This document shows, piece after piece, positions 34,847 to 40,698 of a stretch of DNA of 40,698 nt. How positions within the stretch are numbered: position 1 is the stretch's first letter; every line of letters starts with the position of its first letter. The position numbers and the translations under genes were made by a program. This stretch comes from JACVRU01 sp040905885 (GTDB lineage Bacteria > Actinomycetota > Thermoleophilia > Gaiellales > Gaiellaceae): positions 1 through 40,698 of the forward strand of contig JBBDQR010000065.1 in the NCBI GenBank assembly GCA_040905885.1, given 5' to 3'. The notes under the pieces are model-generated. The model was not told the DNA's origin, made no database searches, and was given only the letters and a program-made list of their open reading frames with translations.

Positions 34847-35304
34847 GCTGCGGGGGCAGGCCGAACCGGGTCCATCCCGGGGTCGACTACCTGCTCGCGT
34901 ACTGGCTCGCGCGGTATCCCGGCGCCGTGTAGCGCCCGCGCCCTAGGGTGGACTAGGGCCCAGTTCGCGACCGGGACGAGCAGGAGCCCGGCGAAGAAGG
35001 CGAGCGCCACGAGCTGTCCCTCGGGCGGAGCGGAGCCGATCACGAGGACCGCGACTCCGGCGGCGACGATCGGGAGCAACCCGCGGCGCGCGCCCGTCAA
35101 TCGCTCCACGAACGCCGGCGGGCGGCCGGCCAGCAGCACGAACGCGCCCGCCCCCGCCGCGGCGACCGCCACGGCTCCCGCCCAGACCAGGGGGCTCGTC
35201 TCGCCCGCCAGGGAGACGACGTTCGAGACGAAGAGCGCGGTCACGCCGAGCGCGACCGCGGCGAGCACGAGTGTTCTGAGCGAGACCACTACACTGGGCA
35301 GCAT
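34759..35304 (-). CDS. Small four-helix membrane protein, 3' end probably cut by rearrangement
   Basis: Minus-strand frame facing away from deoC, starting ATG 35304 (or GTG 35289). Four hydrophobic segments are clear, for example TLVLAAVALGVTALFVSNVV and QLVALAFFAGLLLVPVANW. After ALVHPRARALHGAG (about 34935) the frame runs antisense through the secreted-protein fragment and deoC pseudogene to 34759, so its natural C-terminus seems lost at the junction. Its first codons overlap the deoC start on the other strand. Family not recognised. This is the only content of the 370-nt stretch 34933-35302. Confidence 0.5.
   Translation of the reverse strand: MLPSVVVSLRTLVLAAVALGVTALFVSNVVSLAGETSPLVWAGAVAVAAAGAGAFVLLAGRPPAFVERLTGARRGLLPIVAAGVAVLVIGSAPPEGQLVALAFFAGLLLVPVANWALVHPRARALHGAGIPREPVREQVVDPGMDPVRPAPAARYVPSSPVSRITFRCASPRASLTRTISS
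34847..34932 (+). pseudogene. 3' end of a lost paralogue of the 978-residue secreted protein
   Basis: The last 28 codons read RCGGRPNRVHPGVDYLLAYW followed by LARYPGAV and a TAG. This matches residues just before the linker of the gene at 31285 (RCGSRPNRVYPGVDYLLAYW). Here the protein stops at once, without Pro/Gly linker or Ig-like tail. It is therefore probably the end of a different, shorter paralogue whose body was deleted, and it is joined directly to the broken deoC copy. Confidence 0.75.
35290..35302 (+). promoter_or_regulatory. Leaderless-type promoter core of deoC
   Basis: TACACT (35290-35295), GGGCAGC, ATG at 35303. Same layout as phoH (24426) and the chimeric deoC fragment (28937). 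No clear -35. Confidence 0.5.
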
Positions 35305-36241
35305 GGCGAAGGCGCCCGCCCTTCCGCGCGGGTTCGAGCTTCCCCTCGAGCCGCGGCTGCCGCGAATCGGCTCCGTCGACCAGGTCGCCGTCGAGGAGCG
35401 AGCGGCCTCGCTCGCGCGCCGCTCGATCAAGCGCGAGTCGAAGCTCTGGGCGCTCGACCTCGCGATCCGGATGATGGACCTGACGACGCTCGAGGGAGCC
35501 GACACGCCGGGCAAGGTCGCCGCGCTCTGCTCGAAGGCCGCCCGGCCCGACCCGGTCGACCGCACCATTCCCCCGGTCGCGGCGGTCTGCGTCTACCCGA
35601 ACCTCGTCGCGCACGCGAAGGAGCGGCTCGCGGGCACCGGGGTCAAGGTCGCCTCGGTCGCGACCGGCTTCCCCTCCGGGCAGTTCCCGACCGAGCTCAA
35701 GGTGGCCGACGTGCGCTCGGCGGTCGAGCTCGGCGCGGACGAGATCGACATGGTGATCGACCGCGGCGCCTTCCTCTCCGGCCGCTACGCCAAGGTCTAC
35801 GACGAGATCGTCCGGGTCAAGGAGGCCTCCGGCGAGGCGCACCTGAAGGTGATCCTCGAGACGGGCGAGCTCGGCACGTACGACAACGTGCGCCGCGCGT
35901 CGCTGCTGGCGATGGCCGCGGGCGCCGACTTCATCAAGACCTCGACGGGGAAGATCTCGCCGGCGGCGACGCTGCCCGTGTCGCTCGTCATGCTCGAGGC
36001 GATCAGGGACGTCCACGACGAGACTGGGCGCAAGGTCGGCTTCAAGCCGGCCGGCGGCATCCGGAACTCGAAGCAGGCGATCCACCACCTCGTGCTCGTC
36101 CACGAGACGCTCGGCCCCGACTGGCTGACCCCCGACCTGCACCGCTTCGGCGCCTCCTCGCTGCTGAACGACGTGCTGATGCAGATCCGAAAGGAGAAGA
36201 CCGGCGCGTACCAAAGCCCGGACTACTTCACCATTGACTGA
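35303..36241 (+). CDS. deoC: Deoxyribose-phosphate aldolase
   Basis: Class-I aldolase splitting 2-deoxyribose-5-phosphate into glyceraldehyde-3-phosphate and acetaldehyde. The Schiff-base Lys is Lys212 in DFIKTSTGK and the second active-site Lys is Lys248 in GFKPAGGIR. 312 residues, with an N-terminal extension of about 60 residues before the barrel, as in actinobacterial forms. ATG 35303 is supported by two duplicated copies that begin with the same MAKAPALPRGFELPL. The frame is open upstream, but this is chance. Followed by two ALDH genes that could oxidise the acetaldehyde produced. Confidence 0.96.
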   Translation: MAKAPALPRGFELPLEPRLPRIGSVDQVAVEERAASLARRSIKRESKLWALDLAIRMMDLTTLEGADTPGKVAALCSKAARPDPVDRTIPPVAAVCVYPNLVAHAKERLAGTGVKVASVATGFPSGQFPTELKVADVRSAVELGADEIDMVIDRGAFLSGRYAKVYDEIVRVKEASGEAHLKVILETGELGTYDNVRRASLLAMAAGADFIKTSTGKISPAATLPVSLVMLEAIRDVHDETGRKVGFKPAGGIRNSKQAIHHLVLVHETLGPDWLTPDLHRFGASSLLNDVLMQIRKEKTGAYQSPDYFTID

Positions 36242-36292
36242 GTTGGCACAGAGCCGGCACACGCGCGCGCGAGCTCGCCCGCTAGCCTCAGG

Positions 36293-36326
36293 CCCCACCC
36301 TTGAAGGGTGGGGGGTGGGTTGTGGG
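36293..36326 (+). repeat. GC hairpin downstream of deoC
   Basis: CCCCACCC (36293-36300), loop TTGAA, GGGTGGGG (36306-36313), followed by a G/T-rich run GGTGGGTTGTGGG. No T-run, so a Rho-independent terminator is doubtful. The right flank shares 15 of 16 bases (reverse complement) with the C-rich part inside carB at 6179-6194. It may form a G-quadruplex on the plus strand, because four G-runs of at least three occur within 30 nt. Confidence 0.6.
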
Positions 36327-36379
36327 TGGCGCGAGCCTCGCGCTTTCGCCGCCCCGGCACGCACGGGAGGGGGCCGCTC

Positions 36380-37855
36380 GTGAGCGACGTCGAGCGCCGA
36401 CAGGACCGGGCGCCGGTCCCGACCGACTGGACGTACGCGCCCGCGCCCGAGGCGCGCGACATCGTCACGATCGAGGAGCGCTACGGCCACTACGTCGGCG
36501 GCGAGTGGCTCGAGCCGGCCGAGACCTACACGACGCTCAGCCCCGCCACCGAGGAGCCGCTCGCCGAGGTCGGCCAGGCCACCCCCGCGGAGGTGGGCGC
36601 CGCCGTCGACGCCGCCCGCGACGCCTACGACAACGGCTGGTCGGCGCTGCCCGGCTCGGAGCGTGCCAAATACCTGTTCCGGATCGCGCGCGTCCTCCAG
36701 GAGCGCTCGCGCGAGTTCGCGGTGCTCGAGTCGATCAACGGCGGCAAGCCGATCAAGGAGTCCCGCGACGTCGACCTGCCGCTCGCGGCCGCGCACTTCT
36801 TCTACTACGCCGGCTGGGCGGACAAGCTCGAGTACGCGTTCCCCAACCGGCGCCCGGGGCCGGTCGGCGTCGCCGGCCAGATCATCCCCTGGAACTTCCC
36901 GCTCCTGATGCTGGCCTGGAAGATCGCACCTGCGCTCGCCTGCGGCAACACGGTCGTGCTCAAGCCCGCGGAGACGACCCCGCTCACGGCGCTGCTCTTC
37001 TGCGACGTGCTCCGCCAGGCCGAGCTGCCCCCCGGGGTCGTCAACATCGTCACGGGTGACGGGCGCACCGGCGCCGCGCTCGTCCAGCACCCGGGCGTCG
37101 ACAAGATCGCCTTCACCGGCTCGACCGACGTCGGCAAAGCGATCCAGCGCGAGCTCGCCGGCACCGGCAAGCGGCTGACGCTCGAGCTCGGCGGCAAGGC
37201 CGCGAACGTGATCTTCGACGACGCTGCGCTCGACCAGGCCGTGGAGGGGATCGTCAACGGCATCTACTTCAACCAGGGGCACGTCTGCTGCGCCGGCTCG
37301 CGGCTGCTCGTCCAAGAGTCGATCTACGAGCAGACGATCTCCAAGCTCCGGCGGCGGATGGAGACCCTTCGCGTCGGCGACCCGCTCGACAAGAACACCG
37401 ACATCGGCGCGATCAACTCGCGCCAGCAGCTGGAGAAGATCACCGAGCTCGTCGAGAGCGGCAAGGAGGAGGGCGCCGAGATCTTCCAGCCCCCGTGCCG
37501 GCTCCCCGAGCGCGGCTACTGGTTCGCGCCCACCGTCTTCACCAACGTCGCGCAGAGCTACCGGATTGCCCAGGAGGAGATCTTCGGCCCCGTGCTCTCC
37601 GTGCTCACCTTCCGCACGCCCGACGAGGCCGTCGAGAAGGCGAACAACACCGCCTACGGCCTCTCGGCCGGCGTCTGGACGGAGAAGGGCTCGCGCATTC
37701 TCTGGATGGCGCAGCGGCTCCGCGCCGGGGTCGTCTGGGCGAACACCTACAACCGCTTCGACCCCTCGTCCCCCTTCGGCGGCTACCGCGAGTCCGGCTT
37801 CGGCCGCGAGGGCGGCCTGCACGGGCTCGAGCCGTACCTGGAGCTGGAGTCGTGA
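36380..37855 (+). CDS. NAD(P)-dependent aldehyde dehydrogenase
   Basis: Oxidises an aldehyde to the acid. 491 residues from GTG 36380, which has GGGAGG just upstream. Motifs are the IIPWNFPLLM strand, FTGSTDVGKAI, catalytic Glu in LELGGKAANVIF, catalytic Cys in NQGHVCCAG, and EEIFGPVLSV near the C-terminus. The location after deoC suggests acetaldehyde as a substrate, but ALDH sequences alone do not fix this. The longer frame from 36308 would translate through the GC-rich repeat and is rejected. The stop overlaps the next gene (GTGA). Confidence 0.93.
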   Translation: MSDVERRQDRAPVPTDWTYAPAPEARDIVTIEERYGHYVGGEWLEPAETYTTLSPATEEPLAEVGQATPAEVGAAVDAARDAYDNGWSALPGSERAKYLFRIARVLQERSREFAVLESINGGKPIKESRDVDLPLAAAHFFYYAGWADKLEYAFPNRRPGPVGVAGQIIPWNFPLLMLAWKIAPALACGNTVVLKPAETTPLTALLFCDVLRQAELPPGVVNIVTGDGRTGAALVQHPGVDKIAFTGSTDVGKAIQRELAGTGKRLTLELGGKAANVIFDDAALDQAVEGIVNGIYFNQGHVCCAGSRLLVQESIYEQTISKLRRRMETLRVGDPLDKNTDIGAINSRQQLEKITELVESGKEEGAEIFQPPCRLPERGYWFAPTVFTNVAQSYRIAQEEIFGPVLSVLTFRTPDEAVEKANNTAYGLSAGVWTEKGSRILWMAQRLRAGVVWANTYNRFDPSSPFGGYRESGFGREGGLHGLEPYLELES

Positions 37856-38649
37856 GCCGCCTTCCGATCCGCAAGACCTACAAGCTCTACGTCGACGGAG
37901 CCTTCCCGCGCTCGGAGTCCGGCCGCACCTACGAGGCGGAGGGGGCGAACGTCGCCCGCGCCTCCCGCAAGGACCTGCGCGACGCCGTTCGCGCCGCCCG
38001 CGCGGCCCAGGCGAAGTGGGGCGCGGCGACGGCCTACAACCGCGGCCAGGTGCTCTACCGCGTCGCCGAGATGCTCGAGCACAGGCGCAGCGAGTTCGCC
38101 GAGCTCTGCTCGGGGCGGGACGAGGTCGAGCAGGCGATCGACCGGATCGTCTGGTACGCGGGGTGGGCGGACAAGCTCACCCAGGTGCTCGGCGGCTCGA
38201 ACCCGGTCGCGGCGCCCTACTTCAACTTTACGATCCCGGAGCCGACCGGGGTCGTGGGCGTGCTGGCGCCGGAGGAGCCGGCGCTCGGCGGGCTCGTCTC
38301 CCGGGTCGCGCCCGTCATGGTCGGCGGCAACGCGGCAGTCGTGGTCGCCTCCGAGTCGCGGCCGCTCGCCGCGGTCGAGTTCGCCGAGGTGCTCGCGACC
38401 TCGGACGTGCCCGGCGGCGTCGTCAACATCCTCACCGGCCACAAGCACGAGCTGGCGCCCTGGCTCGCCTCGCACATGGACGTGAACGCCCTCGACCTGG
38501 CCGGCGCCGACGGGCTCGCGCCCGAGCTCGAGAGGGCCGCCGCCGAGAACGTCAAGCGCGTCCATCACGGGCGCGCCGACGTCCAGAGCCCGTGGGAGAT
38601 CGCCGCCTTCCTCGAGCTGAAGACCGTCTGGCACCCGATCGGCGTCTGA
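37852..38649 (+). CDS. Short aldehyde-dehydrogenase homologue without catalytic residues
   Basis: 265 residues resembling the N-terminal NAD-binding half of ALDH (YKLYVDGAFPRSESGRTYE, VVGVLAPEEPALGG, GGNAAVVVASESRPL, GGVVNILTGHK). It ends where the catalytic domain should begin. There is no ELGGK glutamate and no GQ.C cysteine: the region reads ALDLAGADGLAPELERAA. It is therefore not an active dehydrogenase by itself; it may pair with the full ALDH as a regulatory or structural subunit. Paired ALDH genes after deoC are, as I recall, common in actinobacteria. GTG start overlaps the upstream stop. Its own TGA overlaps a CTG start. Confidence 0.88.
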   Translation: MSRLPIRKTYKLYVDGAFPRSESGRTYEAEGANVARASRKDLRDAVRAARAAQAKWGAATAYNRGQVLYRVAEMLEHRRSEFAELCSGRDEVEQAIDRIVWYAGWADKLTQVLGGSNPVAAPYFNFTIPEPTGVVGVLAPEEPALGGLVSRVAPVMVGGNAAVVVASESRPLAAVEFAEVLATSDVPGGVVNILTGHKHELAPWLASHMDVNALDLAGADGLAPELERAAAENVKRVHHGRADVQSPWEIAAFLELKTVWHPIGV

Positions 38650-39125
38650 GCGTTCGGCCCCTCACGCCCGACGACCTCCGCTTCCTCCGCCGGATGCTCG
38701 TGACCGCGCTCTTCTGGCGGCGCCGCCGGCCCGGGCCGCTCCGGCTCGTGCTGCTCCTGCCGCAGGTCGCCATGTACCACCGCGGCTGGGGTCGTCCCGG
38801 CGACGCGGGCTTCGTCGCCGAGGAGGCGGGCCGGCCGATCGGCGCCGTCTGGTACCGCTTCTTCACCGAGGACGAGCACGGCGACGGCTACGTCGATCCC
38901 GAGACGCCCGAGCTCGCGATCGCGGTGGTCGACGGCTTCCGCGGGCGCGGAGTGGGGCGGCGGCTGCTCGAGGCGATGCACGAGCACGCCCGCGCGCAGG
39001 ACCTGCGCCGGATCTCGCTCAGCGTCGACGCCGACAATCCCGCCCGCAGGCTCTACGCCGCCCTCGGTTACGAGGACTTCGAGCCGGAGGACGGCAAGGG
39101 CCGCATGCTCCTAGGCCTCGGCTAG
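38646..39125 (+). CDS. GNAT-family acetyltransferase, probable CTG start
   Basis: N-acetyltransferase fold: SVRPLTPDDLRFL at the N-terminus, ELAIAVVDGFRGRGVGRRLLEAM with the acetyl-CoA pyrophosphate-binding RGRGVGRRL, and SVDADNPARRLYAALGYE at the end. The frame has no ATG/GTG before 38694, yet the N-terminal strand is encoded from 38646, where CTG overlaps the upstream stop as CTGA. I take CTG 38646 as the start (159 residues). Substrate unknown. Its stop overlaps the convergent gene at 39122. Confidence 0.87.
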   Translation: MSVRPLTPDDLRFLRRMLVTALFWRRRRPGPLRLVLLLPQVAMYHRGWGRPGDAGFVAEEAGRPIGAVWYRFFTEDEHGDGYVDPETPELAIAVVDGFRGRGVGRRLLEAMHEHARAQDLRRISLSVDADNPARRLYAALGYEDFEPEDGKGRMLLGLG

Positions 39126-40600
39126 GGCACCGGGGCCGCGGCGATCGCCTGCCGCAGCGCGCCGCCTCGCGGCGGCGAGGCCAGCGAGTAGACGGCGACC
39201 GGCCGGCCGCGCGACCACGAGAGCCCGATGTAGTCGCCCAGCATCCGCCCGGAGGTGGTGGTCGGCAGCCAGGTTGTGCGCATCGGCTGGGCGTTCACGA
39301 GCTGCGGCCGGCTCCAGCTAGCGCCGTCCTGCGACCTGGACAGCAGGACGTCGATGCGGCAGGGAGAGCCCGTGCAGCGGTGGTAGGCCAGGGCGAGCCT
39401 GCCGGTCGCGCGGTCGACCGCGAGGGCGGGCACGAAGTCGCTGCCGCCGTCGCGGGTCACGCGCGCAGGCGGGCTCCAGGTCACCCCGTCGGCCGAGGTC
39501 GAGAAGACGACGTCGTTGACGGCGCACCCCGCCCGGAAGCGGCAGTCGTGCCAGGCGACGTAGACGCGGCCCTGCGCGTCGACGTCCGCCGTCGGCAGCG
39601 GGAACGACCGGATCCCCCTGAGCGGCTGGTGCTCGTAGCCGGCGATCGTGACGGGCTGCTCGAAGGTCAGGCCGCCGTCCGTCGAGCGGATCGACTGCAT
39701 CTCGTCGGCGCCGAGGTAGGGCACCACGAGGGAGCCGTCGGGCCGCGGGAGCGGGAGAACGCCCACGGCCTCCGCCGCGCGAACGGCGACCACCGGCTCC
39801 GACCAGGTCAGTCCGCCGTCGTCGGAGAACTGGACGTCCATCCGCGGCGTCCGGGTGATGTGAACCGTGTAGGCGAGGTAGCAGCGGCCGAAGTACGGGC
39901 TCTGTGGCCAGCTGTCGCACGCGGCCCAGTTCTTGTCGAAGGCGAGGCTGCCGCTCGAGAAGCGGGCGGCGACGACCGGCGCGCTCCAGCGGAGCCCGTC
40001 GGTCGAGCGGCTGATGTAGAGCTCGGTGAGGCCGGGCGAGACGGCGAGCGTGGAGATCAGCCAGACGCCGCGCCCCGCGTCGTAGGCGACGACCGGGTCG
40101 GAGGCGTAGGCCGCCGTGCCCGCGGGCCGCGAGTTGACGGTCAGGGCGGGAAGGTGGCCTCCCTGCCAGGTGCGGCCGCCGTCGCGCGAGGTGGAGAAGC
40201 CGATGTCCGCCGCTCCGCCGGCGTGCCGGCGGCCGCTCTGGAAGGTGGCGACGATCGTGCTCCCGGCGGCCAGGGAATGCGGCTCGACCTGCGTCTCGTG
40301 CTGGCCGTCCGGGGTCTTGTACGTGTCGCGCGAGATCAGCCGGCTGACGATCTCGCAGTCCCGTGCGACGGCGTCGATGCGGTCGGCGGTGACGACGTCC
40401 CGGCCACGGCCGCAGCGGACGGTGTCGCGCACGCGGTCGTGCTGCACCGCGACGCGGTCGTTGCCGCCGCCCGCGACGACCAGGTCGCGCTTCGGGGTGC
40501 CGACCAGCAGCTCCGAGCGTGAGGTGCCGAGGATCGTCGCAGCCGCGGCTCCGCTTGCGAGCGCTCCGGCGGCGAGCGCGGCGATGGCCGTCGTGCGCAT
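39122..40600 (-). CDS. Secreted BNR/sialidase-like beta-propeller protein
   Basis: 492 residues with an N-terminal signal peptide (AIAALAAGALASGAAAA). A short Gly/Asp-rich stretch (about 25-75, GTPKRDLVVAGGGNDRV and GRGRDVVTAD) resembles degenerate calcium-binding RTX-like repeats. A six-bladed propeller with six Asp-box motifs follows (SRDGGRTW, STDGLRW, SDDGGLTW, STDGGLTF, SADGVTW, SQDGASW). It belongs to the sialidase superfamily fold, but I cannot see a full Arg triad, so enzyme activity is unproven. Several Cys pairs are consistent with extracellular disulfides. It converges with the GNAT gene and probably stands alone. The 98 nt beyond its start hold no further gene. Confidence 0.85.
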   Translation of the reverse strand: MRTTAIAALAAGALASGAAAATILGTSRSELLVGTPKRDLVVAGGGNDRVAVQHDRVRDTVRCGRGRDVVTADRIDAVARDCEIVSRLISRDTYKTPDGQHETQVEPHSLAAGSTIVATFQSGRRHAGGAADIGFSTSRDGGRTWQGGHLPALTVNSRPAGTAAYASDPVVAYDAGRGVWLISTLAVSPGLTELYISRSTDGLRWSAPVVAARFSSGSLAFDKNWAACDSWPQSPYFGRCYLAYTVHITRTPRMDVQFSDDGGLTWSEPVVAVRAAEAVGVLPLPRPDGSLVVPYLGADEMQSIRSTDGGLTFEQPVTIAGYEHQPLRGIRSFPLPTADVDAQGRVYVAWHDCRFRAGCAVNDVVFSTSADGVTWSPPARVTRDGGSDFVPALAVDRATGRLALAYHRCTGSPCRIDVLLSRSQDGASWSRPQLVNAQPMRTTWLPTTTSGRMLGDYIGLSWSRGRPVAVYSLASPPRGGALRQAIAAAPVP

Positions 40601-40698
40601 CGCGGAACGGTAGCCGCGCCCGGAGCGGTAGCGGCCGTGAGTACGTTCCTTTCTGGCCGCGCGAAAACCGAGGCTGTCTAGGACGCAGGGAGCCCCCG

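Noticed and set aside
34574..35302. Long N-terminal extension of deoC in the same frame
   Set aside because: It passes through the broken deoC copy, the secreted-protein fragment and the antisense membrane gene. Two duplicated copies independently show the start at MAKAPALPRG.
27722..36241. Prophage or integrative element inserted at the 3' end of era
   Set aside because: No integrase, phage or conjugation gene is present, and the repeated deoC beginnings fit tandem duplication better than site-specific integration.
36293..36313. Rho-independent terminator after deoC
   Set aside because: The stem is good but is followed by G/T-rich sequence and not a T-run. I list it as a repeat/hairpin only.

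Overview
The window is a very GC-rich chromosomal segment (I judge roughly 70% or more GC, with strong G/C at third codon positions). It carries a dense set of bacterial housekeeping genes with GTG starts and many ATGA/GTGA/CTGA overlaps. Gene content, codon use and the deoC plus paired aldehyde dehydrogenase block suggest an actinobacterium. My best guess is a deep-branching Thermoleophilia/Gaiellales-like lineage, but that is inference from style and not from a marker search.

Layout. (1) 1-3583, minus: an arginine operon argC-argJ-argB-argD (argD runs off the left edge). It is divergent from carA-carB (3624-7363) across a 40-bp region where two near-leaderless promoters and ARG-box-like half sites interlock. 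carB lacks the C-terminal allosteric domain. (2) 7374-11014: an OsmC-family gene with an in-frame UGA at its second catalytic cysteine and a SECIS-like hairpin behind it; a leucine attenuator (three-Leu leader peptide plus terminator) in front of leuS; and a metallophosphoesterase interrupted by an in-frame amber codon. (3) 11011-14622: a small anchored HNH-like protein (minus), then comEA-comEC-holA. (4) 14619-19457: rpsT (minus), then murJ-lepA-hemW. (5) 19512-24367: hrcA-dnaJ-prmA-mtaB-HIT-yqeY, mostly overlapping. (6) 24438-27764: phoH-ybeY-dgkA/PAP2 fusion-cdd-era. (7) 27722-36241: an accessory block of secreted proteins (two paralogous six-blade beta-propellers, a short secreted protein and a 978-residue secreted protein). 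It is interleaved with broken copies of the neighbouring housekeeping genes: a deoC 5'/era 3' chimera, a frameshifted deoC copy joined to the 3' end of a lost paralogue, and a small membrane ORF. The intact deoC closes the block. (8) 36380-40600: an aldehyde dehydrogenase, a catalytically dead short ALDH homologue, a GNAT acetyltransferase, and a convergent secreted BNR-repeat protein.

How the parts fit. Blocks 1-6 are ordinary core metabolism, translation, cell-wall and stress functions. Block 7 reads as successive tandem duplications between era and deoC that multiplied secreted-protein genes and left scars of both flanking genes. deoC and the two ALDH genes probably form a deoxyribose catabolic unit (deoxyribose-5-phosphate to glyceraldehyde-3-phosphate plus acetaldehyde, then acetaldehyde oxidation).

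Three things recur. First, -10-like hexamers lie 6-7 nt before start codons (carA, osmC, the leucine leader peptide, holA, phoH, deoC), so leaderless mRNAs seem common. Second, a hairpin element follows directly on the stop codon of three different genes. Third, two genes seem to start with CTG in CTGA overlaps.
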